This document shows positions 32,893 through 42,273 of a stretch of 64,000 bases of DNA, one piece after another. Source of the DNA: JAKPUX01 sp964436305 (GTDB taxonomy: Bacteria > Zhuqueibacterota > Zhuqueibacteria > Residuimicrobiales > Residuimicrobiaceae); the NCBI GenBank assembly GCA_964436305.1, contig CAYTCI010000008.1, forward strand, positions 1 to 64,000, in the 5' to 3' direction. Every line of letters starts with the position of its first letter. Position 1 is the first letter of the stretch. A program made the position numbers and the translations under genes. The notes beneath the pieces are model-generated. The model did not search any database. It worked only from the letters and a program-made list of their open reading frames with translations, and was not told the origin of the DNA.

Positions 32893-33861
32893 TTATTTGA
32901 GAAAATGCGCATTGAGATAGTGGCTGTACTGTCCTGCCTGGACCAGCACAAGCCGTAAAATGAAACCGCCAAGGATGACCATTACGGGTGCAACCGGGGT
33001 ATGTTTTATGCGATGGCTGACCGAAAGGTTCTGGATAAGCAGCGGGACCACAATTCCCATCAAGATGACGAACACCCAGAATACCGCGGCATAAGGGCCG
33101 GTCAGCAGGAGCATGGCGGACCTGATTTGCACTTCGGTGGAACTCAGCAACCCGATAAAGAAAAGAGCAATAATAAAGAGCTCAATGGTCAGGAACAGGT
33201 TGTCCGCCCGCGCCAGCATCTCGCTCTCCGCCCGTTCCCGGGCGATCATATGCACTAGTGCTGAAGCCGTAGAGAGCCCGGAGACCAGAAAGAGGATGCC
33301 GAGAATGGCGCTATTCCACAGGGGACGTGCTCCCAAAGCACTAAGCAGGATGCCGGTATAGGTCCCGAGCATGATCCCCAGCACGAGGTTGACCTTACCA
33401 ACATGGCGTTTGATGTGGCGGATCGCGAGAATCCGCTGCGACCATCGTCGGAGAAAAGGCAAACGATCACCGATCCAGGCCGGGACGTTGAGAAGGAAAT
33501 TGACCAGCAGGGCCGGATAAACCAGCATGAGAATCCACGAGCCCCAGGACATCGGTGACTTGATCTCGAAGGTGGTATAAACCCGCCAGACAAAGGCCTT
33601 GTGTTCGAGATCCAGGAAAAGGGCGAACATACCCAGGCTGAGCAAAACCAGCCCGAGCAGCGGGATCTGGTAGCAGATGCACTGGTGCCCTTCATCCCGG
33701 CCCTTGATGAAAAAGTATCCGGCAATGATCATCATTCCCGCAACCAGCCCGCCAAGAAAAAGGTAGACCGGGATCTCCCAACCCCAAACATGAAGGAAGG
33801 GATCGATCAATTCATTGTGACGCGTCGTCGTCAATTCATTCATCTTCGCCTCGGTGAGCAT
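32893..33861 (-). CDS. NrfD/PsrC-family membrane subunit
   Basis: 322 residues with about eight membrane helices. It anchors the reductase and exchanges electrons with menaquinone. Matches to NrfD/PsrC include the opening WGWEIPVYLFLGGLVAGMMI, then FLDLEHKAFVWRVYT and SPMSWGSWIL. The ATG at 33861 overlaps the preceding stop (TAATG); a second ATG at 33843 is also possible. It belongs with the next two upstream genes as subunit C of a CISM-type oxidoreductase. Confidence 0.9.
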   Translation of the reverse strand: MLTEAKMNELTTTRHNELIDPFLHVWGWEIPVYLFLGGLVAGMMIIAGYFFIKGRDEGHQCICYQIPLLGLVLLSLGMFALFLDLEHKAFVWRVYTTFEIKSPMSWGSWILMLVYPALLVNFLLNVPAWIGDRLPFLRRWSQRILAIRHIKRHVGKVNLVLGIMLGTYTGILLSALGARPLWNSAILGILFLVSGLSTASALVHMIARERAESEMLARADNLFLTIELFIIALFFIGLLSSTEVQIRSAMLLLTGPYAAVFWVFVILMGIVVPLLIQNLSVSHRIKHTPVAPVMVILGGFILRLVLVQAGQYSHYLNAHFLK

Positions 33862-34400
33862 TAGATCAAATAGTATATTTGCGGTCCGGTCCCCGCCTCA
33901 GGTGCGATCGCATGATGGCGCCTCTCCACCAGCAGACGGCTGACCAGACTGTGGGGATCTTCGAGGTCGCCAAAATACATGCAATGGGTCGGGCAAACCG
34001 CGACGCAGGCCGGCTCCATGCCCTTCTCGACACGATGGATGCAAAAGGTGCATTTGTCCGCATAGCCGTCCGGATGGATGAAACGGGCATCATAGGGGCA
34101 GGAGGCCAGGCACGCCTTGCAGCCGATGCAGAGATCATGATGGACGAGCACCACCCCGCCGAGATCGTGCACATGGCTGGCGCCGGTGGGGCAGCAATGC
34201 ACACAGGGAGGATTGCTGCAGTGGTTGCAGCGCTCCGTCCGGATTTCCATCTGCACCGTGGGGAAGTTGCCCCTGGCTTCGGTGGTGATCCAGTCCCGAT
34301 TGAATCCCTCCGGGACGCGGTTCTCGGTCTTGCAGGCGACGACGCAATCCATACAGCCGACGCATTTCCGGGTATCGATGACCATCGCAAAACGGGCCAT
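33861..34400 (-). CDS. four-cluster ferredoxin subunit (PsrB/NrfC-like)
   Basis: 179 residues from ATG 34400 (GGAGG 6 bases upstream). Four Cys groups for [4Fe-4S] clusters: CVGCMDCVVAC, CNHCSNPPCVHCCP, CIGCKACLASCP and CTFCIHRV...CVAVCP. It passes electrons between the membrane subunit and the molybdenum subunit. There is no signal peptide, so it should travel with the Tat-exported catalytic subunit. Confidence 0.93.
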   Translation of the reverse strand: MARFAMVIDTRKCVGCMDCVVACKTENRVPEGFNRDWITTEARGNFPTVQMEIRTERCNHCSNPPCVHCCPTGASHVHDLGGVVLVHHDLCIGCKACLASCPYDARFIHPDGYADKCTFCIHRVEKGMEPACVAVCPTHCMYFGDLEDPHSLVSRLLVERRHHAIAPEAGTGPQIYYLI

Positions 34401-34401
34401 G

Positions 34402-36594
34402 CTATGCCTCCAGCTCAAAGGTCACAAAGTTCACATTCATCGCGGTGCCGCCCATCAGCGGATCGGTCTTGTAGCGGGTGATGAGCTGGGCGTCGCTGGC
34501 CCCTTTCTGATAAGCGAAGGCAAGCATCCGTGCATTGTGGCCGAAGCCGTGGACCATATAGACACAGTCGGTGCGGATCCGTTCGGTCGCCTTGACCCTG
34601 ATCCGGTTACTGACCACGCCATCCTGATTCCTGAGGCGGATATAGTCCCCGCTCCTGAGTCCCCAGCGGGTGGCAATATCCTGGTTGATCCAGACCTCAT
34701 TTTCGTCGAGCATGTCCATCAGCACCCGGTTGGAGTGGGTGCGACTGAAGGAGTGGACCGGAGTCCGGCCATAAAGCAACCGGAAATATCCGGGGGGCGG
34801 CGCCGCCGGCTGGGTGTATTTGGGGACCGGATCGAAGCCGGCCGCGGCCAGTTGCAGGGAGTAGAACTCGATCTTGCCGGAGGGGGTTGGGAAAGTATCC
34901 GGCACACCCTCGGCGAAATAGACCGGTTGCTTCTCGCCATGGATGATGCCCGCCTTTTTCAACCGCTCATAACTCAGTCCGGCAGCATCGAGGCGGTAGG
35001 CAAGATATTCCTCGATATCCTGCCAGGGGAAATAGTGTCCCAATTCGAGCTTTTCTGCCAGTTTTTTGGCGATCCACCAGTTGGGTTTTTGCTCGTGCGG
35101 CGACGCCACCACTGGCTGGCGCAGGGCGACAAAGGGCTCGCGGAACCACTCGACGTTGAGGTCGTCGAAGCGTTCAAGGTACACCGACTCAGGCAGCACC
35201 ACATCGGCCCAGCCGGCGATCTCGGCGGGAATCACGTCGATCACCACCAGCAGGTCAAGGTTCTGGATGGCGCGGATGGTCTCCTGCTCGTCGGGCAGGG
35301 CATGGATCAGATTGGTCGCGTTGACGAACCAGCCCTTGACCGGATAGGGTTCACCGCTGATGGTCGCCTTGCGGATCCCGTTGGTGATGCCCTCATTGGC
35401 GAAAGGATAGCGGTTGCCTGGGTTGTCAACTTTGGGCCGGTCCGAATGCGGATAGGCGGGATAGGGATAACCGGGTACATCCATACTGACCGGATAATAA
35501 AAGCCGCCCTTCACCCCCCAGTTGCCCATCAGGGCATTCAGCAGGGCGATGGCGCGGGAGCGCTGGGTATCATCCCCGTACCAGGTGACGTGACGGCCGG
35601 GATGGATCAGGGTGGCGGGCTTGTATCGCGCCATCTCATGGGCGGTTGCCCGAATCACTTCCGGTTCGATGCCGGTTTCGGGATAGGCCCATTCGGGGGT
35701 ATAGGGCTGGACCTCGGCGGCAAACTGCGCGAAGCCGAAACCGTAGTGGTCGACATACTCGCGGTTGTAAAGGTTTTCCGTGACCAGGACGTTCATCCAG
35801 GCCAGAAGCAGGGCGATATCGCTACCGGGCTTGACCGGCAGATAGTACTTGGCCTTGCCGGCCGCCACCGAGAGGCGCGGATCGGCGACGATCAGCGAGA
35901 CGCCATTGGCGATGGCCTCGCTGAACTCCTGGACCTGGGTGTTGTGCATGTTCTCGCCCAGGTGGGAGCCGAGGAGGACGAGGCATTGGGCGTTCCTGAT
36001 ATCGGTGCGTTCCGGGGAGGCAACCTCCTCACCGAAAGTCAGACGAAAGCCGACGTCACGCGGTCCGCGGCACTGGGCGAAGGAGGGTGCACCGATATTG
36101 GCCGAGCCATACGCCTTGAAGAGATGCTTGAGGAAATTGCCGCCGATGCCGTGACTGAAGAGGGCCATGGCCTCGGGACCATGCTCCGCCTTGATGGTTT
36201 TCATCTTGTCGGCAATGAAAGTGAGGGCCTCGTCCCAGGTGACCTGAACCCACTCTTCCTTGCCGCGGGCGGACTTGCGCATCAAAGGGTATTTGAGCCG
36301 GTCCGGATCATAGTGAGCGCCGACGCCGCCGGTGCCGCGCGGACAGAGTCGTCCGCGACTGAGGGGATCGAGGGGATTCCCCTCCACCTTCCAGAGCTTG
36401 CCATCCTCGACCCAGGCGATCGCCCCGCATTTCCAGAAACAGATATCGCAAAACGTCGGGATCTTTTGCAGACCACTGGGACGTGCGGGTTTGACCGCTT
36501 CCGCCGCCTTGCCCATTACGCTCCCGGCAGCGGCCGACGCAGCCATGGCGGCTCCGCCGATCTTGAGAAACTTGCGTCTCGATAATGAATCCAT
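34402..36594 (-). CDS. molybdopterin oxidoreductase catalytic subunit (polysulfide/thiosulfate reductase type)
   Basis: 730 residues. Tat signal SRRKFLKIGG, then the [4Fe-4S] site C49-x2-C52-x3-C56 and C84 (CDICFWKC ... CPRG). Probable Mo ligand Cys175 (SFAQCRGPRDVG), as in PsrA/PhsA rather than Ser or SeCys enzymes. The C-terminal MGD-binding domain is present (RLLYGRTPVHSFSRTHSNR). Length and operon partners (PsrB-, PsrC-like) fit a polysulfide, thiosulfate or tetrathionate reductase; neighbouring sulfur transporters favour a sulfur substrate over arsenate or nitrate. It is first in an operon running to 30770. The 36595-36708 gap has a weak sigma-70-like TTGTAA-N17-TATTTT only. Confidence 0.92.
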   Translation of the reverse strand: MDSLSRRKFLKIGGAAMAASAAAGSVMGKAAEAVKPARPSGLQKIPTFCDICFWKCGAIAWVEDGKLWKVEGNPLDPLSRGRLCPRGTGGVGAHYDPDRLKYPLMRKSARGKEEWVQVTWDEALTFIADKMKTIKAEHGPEAMALFSHGIGGNFLKHLFKAYGSANIGAPSFAQCRGPRDVGFRLTFGEEVASPERTDIRNAQCLVLLGSHLGENMHNTQVQEFSEAIANGVSLIVADPRLSVAAGKAKYYLPVKPGSDIALLLAWMNVLVTENLYNREYVDHYGFGFAQFAAEVQPYTPEWAYPETGIEPEVIRATAHEMARYKPATLIHPGRHVTWYGDDTQRSRAIALLNALMGNWGVKGGFYYPVSMDVPGYPYPAYPHSDRPKVDNPGNRYPFANEGITNGIRKATISGEPYPVKGWFVNATNLIHALPDEQETIRAIQNLDLLVVIDVIPAEIAGWADVVLPESVYLERFDDLNVEWFREPFVALRQPVVASPHEQKPNWWIAKKLAEKLELGHYFPWQDIEEYLAYRLDAAGLSYERLKKAGIIHGEKQPVYFAEGVPDTFPTPSGKIEFYSLQLAAAGFDPVPKYTQPAAPPPGYFRLLYGRTPVHSFSRTHSNRVLMDMLDENEVWINQDIATRWGLRSGDYIRLRNQDGVVSNRIRVKATERIRTDCVYMVHGFGHNARMLAFAYQKGASDAQLITRYKTDPLMGGTAMNVNFVTFELEA

Positions 36595-36708
36595 TTCTAC
36601 TCCATCGTCCTGTTATCCGGCGGTCTGTGGATTGGCCACAAAAAATAGTCAATCGCTAATGGAATTACAAGTAAAAAAGTCAGCTCTTTGCCGAGGATGA
36701 TGCCGCTT

Positions 36709-37329
36709 TCAGCCCTCTCGCATTGCGGCGAAACGAAGAATTTGCTCATAGTCCTGCGGGGTATTCATATTGAGATAATACGCTTCCCGATAAAAGGGCA
36801 GGGTGGTCACATCAATCACGGCACTAGCGGCCTGCTCCATCAGGGCATAAAGGGAGAGGGAACGGTTGCGCGTCACGGGCTGCGGCTGCCGGGCGAACAT
36901 CGCCTCGATCAGGGGAAGCAGGCTGCGGTCATAGAGTCCGGGAAAGAACTGCAAGCGTCCGGCTGCAGTGGCCAGCACGATCTGGTGACCGCGCTGGCTG
37001 GTGACGAGGTGACGGATCAGATCGGGATGCATCAAGGGCAGATCGCACGAGATCACGCAGTTCCTCGCGGTCGTACTGCCACGGAGTGCGGCATGAAGAC
37101 CTGCAAGCGGGCCGGCCTCCGGATGGAGGTCGGATATGACGGGCAGTCCAAGGAAAGCATAATCTGATGTTGTCCGGGCGCTGATCAGGAGGTGCGGGAA
37201 GAGGGACTTCAGGAGATCCACAGCGATTTCGATCGCACGCTTTCCGCCGATCGGCAGCAGAGCCTTGTCCTGCCCGAAGCGGCTGCTGCTGCCTCCTGCC
37301 AGAACTATCCCGGTGATCTCCTTAAGCAT
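36709..37329 (-). CDS. mobA: molybdenum cofactor guanylyltransferase
   Basis: 206 residues. The nucleotide-binding start GIVLAGGSSSRFGQDKALLP and the middle CVISCDLPLMHPDLI are characteristic of MobA, which attaches GMP to molybdopterin. It lies directly upstream of the molybdoenzyme operon on the same strand, so it supplies its MGD cofactor. Start ATG 37329 is 17 bp after the NTPase stop. Confidence 0.93.
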   Translation of the reverse strand: MLKEITGIVLAGGSSSRFGQDKALLPIGGKRAIEIAVDLLKSLFPHLLISARTTSDYAFLGLPVISDLHPEAGPLAGLHAALRGSTTARNCVISCDLPLMHPDLIRHLVTSQRGHQIVLATAAGRLQFFPGLYDRSLLPLIEAMFARQPQPVTRNRSLSLYALMEQAASAVIDVTTLPFYREAYYLNMNTPQDYEQILRFAAMREG

Positions 37330-37346
37330 GTTCCGATACTTTCCGG

Positions 37347-37793
37347 CTAGTGGATTCTGTGCAGCAGTTCAACCCGCAGACCCGGCCGCACGGCGATGAG
37401 CAGCGGTCCGCGATGATTCTGCAGGAGGAAATCGATCCCCGGCCAGAGGCCGCCGCCTCCGGCCTCGAGGGCGCCGAACTCGTCGACGACCACGACGCCG
37501 CGGCTCCGCCGGAGTACGGCGTTCCCCCAGGCGATCGCCTCCAGAGAAAAATGAAAACGCCCGAGGGTGAGATCGGCTGGATCGAGCGGATGGTGTGCGG
37601 CCAGCAGCCGCCGCTCATCGCTGCCGACCGCCTCGAGCATAAAGCCTGTCTTCACGCCATCATGCCGGATGCCGTGGCTCAGGAGGCCGCTGCAGGCCAG
37701 GCCACGGCGCCGCGCTTGCTCGATAACCGCAGCCAGATACGCGGTCTTGCCACTGTCAGGAGGGCCCGATACCAGGGCGATGGCGCCTCTCAC
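37347..37793 (-). CDS. THEP1-like nucleoside triphosphatase
   Basis: 148 residues, GTG start overlapping the preceding stop. Walker A GPPDSGKT is near residues 10-17, the middle GRFHFSLEAIAWGN and Walker B VVVDEFGALE match THEP1-type NTPases. It lacks an ABC signature (LSGGQ), so it is not an EcfA ATPase although it sits where one might be expected, after ECF S- and T-like genes. MobB is an alternative because mobA follows, but the motifs fit THEP1 better. Confidence 0.75.
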   Translation of the reverse strand: MRGAIALVSGPPDSGKTAYLAAVIEQARRRGLACSGLLSHGIRHDGVKTGFMLEAVGSDERRLLAAHHPLDPADLTLGRFHFSLEAIAWGNAVLRRSRGVVVVDEFGALEAGGGGLWPGIDFLLQNHRGPLLIAVRPGLRVELLHRIH

Positions 37794-38377
37794 GCCCGGC
37801 TGCCCTCCGCCTCATCCACCCCATCCTCGTGGTTCAGGGAGGACGATCTGCGGGTGGCATAGACGATGCGGGCGACTAGGGCGCCGAGCTGACTGATCAG
37901 GCCCGAGGGGCGTCGCAGTGCCCGGCGCCATTCCACCTGTTGCAAGCCCGCGCTGACGATCGTACGCAGCTCGGGCAGCATGCTCCGGGCCAGGCTGAAG
38001 ACCTGGTCGAAGTGGTGCAGCCGCAGGCGGGCCAGGGCGCGGGAGAGCATCTCCGGCGAGAGGCGGTTGGTGAAGATCTTGATGGTCAGCATGAGGAGAA
38101 TACTGCGCTGGATCATCACCAGATTCAGCTCGAGCATGCGGGGATTGTAGGGGATACCCTGCCATTGTGCTTCGCGGGGCGCGACCAGGAGCACCGGAAT
38201 GGCGACCACGAGCAGGAAAAAGAGCCACAGCTTCCAGCGCCGGAAGATCCGCCAGGCGCGGGGATCGATCAGGGTCAGCACCAGCAGGGCGGCCGGAAAG
38301 AGGAAGAATGAATTGGATTGCTGCACCAGCAGGGCGGCGCCAACCCCGAGAAAAAGAGAGACCAGGGCCTGCTTCAT
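37790..38377 (-). CDS. ECF transporter T-component-like membrane protein
   Basis: 195 residues: three to four helices in the first half, then a cytoplasmic helical part with LSRALARLRLHHFDQVFSLA and RRALRRPSGLISQL, which recalls the Ala-Arg coupling helices of EcfT/CbiQ. Somewhat short for EcfT (about 250). It overlaps the S-like gene by 4 bp and the NTPase by 4 bp, so the three are cotranslated. Assignment is tentative. Confidence 0.55.
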   Translation of the reverse strand: MKQALVSLFLGVGAALLVQQSNSFFLFPAALLVLTLIDPRAWRIFRRWKLWLFFLLVVAIPVLLVAPREAQWQGIPYNPRMLELNLVMIQRSILLMLTIKIFTNRLSPEMLSRALARLRLHHFDQVFSLARSMLPELRTIVSAGLQQVEWRRALRRPSGLISQLGALVARIVYATRRSSSLNHEDGVDEAEGSRA

Positions 38378-39003
38378 GTGGAACGCTCCAGTTTTTCCAG
38401 CTCGAGTTGGGCAGAGTGGGCCACGCGCCAGGCGAACCAGCCTGCCAGAGCCCCGGCGAGGGCATGCACGCCCAGATAGAGGGCGATGAAGAGGGCCAAA
38501 TGAACCACCTCGAGGTTGAGCCAGTGGCCCACCTGCCGGGCGGTCGCCCAGTAGACCTCATAGATGCGGCTGCCGAAAAAGAGGCCCTGGGTGATGAGGG
38601 GGTGGGCGACCGTGTAGGTCACCATGGCCATGCCGGCGAGGATGAATCCCGGCCGGCCAGGTCCGATCATCAGGACGATGGCGTCGGCAAGGGCGGCTTC
38701 GATGAGGATGGCGAAGAAGGGCCCGGCGATGACGGTACCCACCGAAAAGATCTTGAGCAGGGCCGCAACGCCGCCCATCATCAGGATGGCGCCGCGGCGG
38801 CGAACGAAGGAGCGTCCTGTCAGGGCGATGATGCAGGCCAGGGCGGCGAGGAGGGCACCGCTGAAGGGAAGCCGGGTGCTCTTGAGGAAAGCACCGAGGG
38901 TGATTTCCATCAGGCCCCACAGGGCGCCAAAGGCGGCAATCAGGGCAGCGTCTGCCGGCGACAATGGTCTGGCTGCCGGTTTGCTTTCAGGCGATTCACT
39001 CAC
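38374..39003 (-). CDS. ECF transporter S-component-like membrane protein
   Basis: 209 residues from GTG 39003, immediately after the stop of the acyltransferase-like gene; a start further upstream would lie inside that gene. About six helices, with the opening LIAAFGALWGLMEITLGAFL typical of ECF substrate-binding subunits. The substrate, perhaps a vitamin or metal, cannot be told. No EcfA ATPase is encoded nearby. Confidence 0.6.
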   Translation of the reverse strand: MSESPESKPAARPLSPADAALIAAFGALWGLMEITLGAFLKSTRLPFSGALLAALACIIALTGRSFVRRRGAILMMGGVAALLKIFSVGTVIAGPFFAILIEAALADAIVLMIGPGRPGFILAGMAMVTYTVAHPLITQGLFFGSRIYEVYWATARQVGHWLNLEVVHLALFIALYLGVHALAGALAGWFAWRVAHSAQLELEKLERST

Positions 39004-39004
39004 T

Positions 39005-40240
39005 TCACAGCTTCCAGTACAGGTTGCGCTTGTTGCACCAGCGGACGATCGACCACAGGCAGAGGGTCCAGAGCAGGCCCCAATAGATGCCATGATAGCC
39101 GGATTTATCGAGGAGCAACCCGGCAAAGGGCTGCCCCAACATATCCGCCCAGACGCGGGTGGTATCATTGGGAGCGCCGGCAAAAAAGGGTTCGATCTTC
39201 AAGGCCCGAAATCCAAGGCGCATGATGATCTGCAGAAAATAGGCGAGCAGCGCATTCTTGCCGAATTCCAGCAGCGGCCAGGCCCACTTTTTATAGCCGA
39301 GGATATCGATGATCGTATAAAGCACGAGGAAGAGCAGACTGGCCAAACCCGAGGTGAACATGGCATAACTGGCGGTGACATCGGGCTTGTTGAAGCAGAG
39401 CTTCATGTTGCCGGTGATGAATCCGAGTTGATGGACGGCCAGGCCAAGGACCAGAAAAATTCCCGCCAGCAGGATGCTCCGGCGGATGATGCGACGCCGC
39501 TCACCGCTGGCGACCGCCTCGCCGAGGAGCACGCCGATCATGGTCATGGCGCCATAGGAGATCGAGACCCAGGGCAGACAATGCAGTGTCAGGGGTCGCG
39601 ACCAGCTGCCGGTGGGATTGGCGATGGTCCAGAAGGGCGCTTCGATAGGACCGAACTGCAGCCACCAGCCGGCGTATTGCGAGAGCAGCATGTGCAGGCC
39701 GAGTACCGTGAAAACGGCCGCCCAGCGCAGGGCGGGCTTGAGCCGCAGGCTGGCGGAGCCCATGAGATAGGCGATGCCGATGGCCTGGAGGATACCCCAC
39801 CACCATGACAAGCCGAGAATAAGGCTGATATAGAGGATGCCGGCGAGGATCAGCATCGCCGTGCGGCGCAAGACATGCCCCCACCATCCCTTGCCGCGAT
39901 GGCTTTTGCTGAGGGGGATGACCAGGCCAACGACAAAAACAAAAAAGGGTGCAACCAGATCGGTCGCGGTGAGGCCGATATTCTTCAGGCGCGCTTCCGG
40001 TGCGACGGCGAGATCTGCTGCACTCTTGCCCTCAGCAAAGTGCTCCCAGCCCACCTCCGCATGATACCAGGTTGAGATCGGCAGACTGCCGAACCAGGAG
40101 GCCTTTTGCGGCAGATCCGGGTAATTCCCGGCGCCAACCGCAATGACAAAGATCATCAGGGCGATGGTCAGACCGCGCAAGGCATCGATCGACTCGATGC
40201 GTTTGGGACCCGGCTGGCCTGGAGTAGTGGCCTGGGACAT
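39005..40240 (-). CDS. HGSNAT/DUF5009-type multipass membrane acyltransferase
   Basis: 411 residues from ATG 40240 (GGAG six bases upstream; a TTG two codons earlier is possible). About ten to eleven helices. The opening RIESIDALRGLTIALMIFVI and the segment TATDLVAPFFVFVVGLVIPLS match the heparan-alpha-glucosaminide N-acetyltransferase/YeiB-like family, whose eukaryotic member acetylates glucosamine across a membrane. A second relative is at 49030. Possible role: acetylating amino sugars released by exported glycosidases; inferred. Confidence 0.85.
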   Translation of the reverse strand: MSQATTPGQPGPKRIESIDALRGLTIALMIFVIAVGAGNYPDLPQKASWFGSLPISTWYHAEVGWEHFAEGKSAADLAVAPEARLKNIGLTATDLVAPFFVFVVGLVIPLSKSHRGKGWWGHVLRRTAMLILAGILYISLILGLSWWWGILQAIGIAYLMGSASLRLKPALRWAAVFTVLGLHMLLSQYAGWWLQFGPIEAPFWTIANPTGSWSRPLTLHCLPWVSISYGAMTMIGVLLGEAVASGERRRIIRRSILLAGIFLVLGLAVHQLGFITGNMKLCFNKPDVTASYAMFTSGLASLLFLVLYTIIDILGYKKWAWPLLEFGKNALLAYFLQIIMRLGFRALKIEPFFAGAPNDTTRVWADMLGQPFAGLLLDKSGYHGIYWGLLWTLCLWSIVRWCNKRNLYWKL

Positions 40241-40373
40241 GATCAACTCCGCGCTATTCGGACAGGTCGATTTATGACCTCAAGTTTAGTCAGAAGCAGT
40301 GAATAAATCAAGTCCTTTTTCGCCTGTCCGGGCTTTGAAGGCGTTTCACGCCGGAGTGCCACACGAGGCCGGC

Positions 40374-41306
40374 TCAGCTCGCAGCTGGATCCATTTCAAA
40401 GAGACCGTCGACGGAGAGATAGCGTTCGCCGGAATCGTAGCAAAAAGTGAGCACCCGGCTGCCGGAGGCCATGTCGGGGAGCTTTCTGGCCACGGCGGCC
40501 AGGGAGGCTCCGGTCGAGATCCCGGCGAAGAGTCCCTCCTTGCGCGCCGCCAGGCCCGCATAGTGGTACGCCTCCTCCTTGCCTATCGGGATGACCCCGT
40601 CGAGCAGAGAGCGGTCGAGAATGGCCGGGACAAATCCCGCGCCGATCCCCTGCAGGGCGTGGGGACCGGACTGGCCGCCGCTCAGTACCGCTGAATTTTC
40701 GGGCTCGACCGCGAGGACCTGCAAGCGGGGAAAGGACCTTTTCAATACCCGGGCTACCCCGGTGATGTGGCCGCCGGTGCCGACGCCGGTTATGAGATAG
40801 TCCAGCCCCTCGGGAAAATCCCGCAGGATCTCCTGGGCGGTGGTGCGAATGTGGATCTCGACGTTGGCCGGGTTGTCGAACTGCATCGGGATCCAGATAC
40901 GGGGATCGGCGTTGGCCATCTCCCGGGCTCTGGCGATGGCTCCTCTCATCCCCTGTTCGCGCGGTGTCAACTCAAGTTGTGCGCCGTATGCGGCCATGAT
41001 TCGCCGCCGTTCGATCGACATCGATTCCGGCATGACCAGGATCAGCGGATAGCCCTTGACGGCCGCGACCATGGCCAGGCCGATCCCCGTATTTCCCGAA
41101 GTGGGCTCAACGATGATGCTCTGCCGATGGAGGAGGCCGCGCGCCTCGGCATCCTCGACCATCGCCAGGGCGATCCGGTCCTTGATGCTGCCACCAGGAT
41201 TAGTCCGTTCCAGTTTGATCCATACCTCCTTCTCCGCGCCAAAGAGCCGTGCCAGGCGCAGATGGGACGTGCCGCCGATGGTGTGCAATATGGTATCTGC
41301 TTTCAT
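40374..41306 (-). CDS. cysK: cysteine synthase A
   Basis: 310 residues, PLP-dependent O-acetylserine sulfhydrylase. PLP Lys in LERTNPGGSIKDRIAL, Asn loop PTSGNTGIGLAMV, phosphate loop GVGTGGHITG, and the C-terminal GISTGAS are all present. It is encoded 33 bp after cysE, so it makes cysteine from serine and sulfide in two steps. This fits an organism producing sulfide through the nearby reductase. Confidence 0.96.
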   Translation of the reverse strand: MKADTILHTIGGTSHLRLARLFGAEKEVWIKLERTNPGGSIKDRIALAMVEDAEARGLLHRQSIIVEPTSGNTGIGLAMVAAVKGYPLILVMPESMSIERRRIMAAYGAQLELTPREQGMRGAIARAREMANADPRIWIPMQFDNPANVEIHIRTTAQEILRDFPEGLDYLITGVGTGGHITGVARVLKRSFPRLQVLAVEPENSAVLSGGQSGPHALQGIGAGFVPAILDRSLLDGVIPIGKEEAYHYAGLAARKEGLFAGISTGASLAAVARKLPDMASGSRVLTFCYDSGERYLSVDGLFEMDPAAS

Positions 41307-41339
41307 GGAATCTCCCTTGCATTACGCTTTACAGCTGCA

Positions 41340-42194
41340 CTAAATGACAAAATTGAGCCCCGTGCTACCGGGATCGTCGATCGCACGCACCCGGATGTCA
41401 CTGGTATGGTATACCACCGAATGCGGGGGAACGGGGCTGGTGATCCAGACATTGCCGCCGATGATGCTGTCATGACCGATGGTGGTGGCGCCGCCAAGAA
41501 TGGTTGCGCCCGAATAAATAACGCAGTTGTCCTCGATGGTCGGGTGACGCTTGGTATTGGCCAGCTGCTTGCGGACGCTGAGGGCGCCGAGGGTCACCCC
41601 CTGGTAGATCTTGACCCGATTGCCGATCACGGTGGTTTCGCCGATGACGATGCCGGTGCCATGATCAATGCAAAAGGAAGGGCCGATCTGCGCACCAGGA
41701 TGAATGTCGATCCCGGTTCGGCGGTGGGCATACTCGGTCAGCACCCGCGGAAAATAGGGAACGCGAGCGCGCCAAAACTCGTGGGCGATCCGGTAGATGG
41801 CGATGGCATAAAAGCCGGGGTAGGTCAGGATGACTTCGTCGATGTTCTGCGCGGCCGGGTCTCCTTCATTGATGGCGGCCGCATCCAGCATCAGCAGATC
41901 GCGCAGAGCAGCGATGGCCGCGAGGAATTGGGCCGCATGCGCCGCCGCTTGCCCGGGCAATACCGCTTCGAGGGGTTGGAGAATGGCCTGCAGCCTGCGT
42001 TTGAGCCGTTTGAATTCAAGGGCAAATTCCGTCAGCGAGGACACTTCTTTTTGGGCAAAGTGCGGAAAAAGCAGCGCCAGCAGCTCATCAGCAAAGCCTT
42101 CGACCTGCGCCTTGTCCGGCAAGGCAGACTCCGGGGTTTTACGCAGATGGTAAAGGCTGTCGATCAGCGCCTCTTCTCCCTCCGGGTCTTTCAT
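41340..42194 (-). CDS. cysE: serine O-acetyltransferase
   Basis: 284 residues from ATG 42194 with GGAGGAGA directly upstream; upstream open codons in this frame only mirror the esterase on the other strand. It has a helical N-terminal half and a left-handed beta-helix with DIHPGAQIGPSFCIDHGTGI and GETTVIGNRVKIYQGVTLGA. The catalytic His/Asp pair of the family is in IDHGTGIVIGE. It resembles the longer EpsC-type SAT group. First in the cysE-cysK operon. Confidence 0.93.
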   Translation of the reverse strand: MKDPEGEEALIDSLYHLRKTPESALPDKAQVEGFADELLALLFPHFAQKEVSSLTEFALEFKRLKRRLQAILQPLEAVLPGQAAAHAAQFLAAIAALRDLLMLDAAAINEGDPAAQNIDEVILTYPGFYAIAIYRIAHEFWRARVPYFPRVLTEYAHRRTGIDIHPGAQIGPSFCIDHGTGIVIGETTVIGNRVKIYQGVTLGALSVRKQLANTKRHPTIEDNCVIYSGATILGGATTIGHDSIIGGNVWITSPVPPHSVVYHTSDIRVRAIDDPGSTGLNFVI

Positions 42195-42273
42195 CTTCTC
42201 CTCCGCTTGTAACACAGGCATTGTTGTTTTGTGAACTCCGGCTGCTGCCACCAGGGATACAGGACTAATAACC

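Noticed and set aside
34186..36585. A 799-codon open frame on the plus strand opposite the molybdoenzyme gene
   Set aside because: The minus-strand product has a Tat signal, cluster Cys and Mo ligand; the plus frame has no recognisable motif and is a mirror frame in GC-rich DNA. The same holds for long frames at 9842-12118 (minus) and 56709-58724 (plus).
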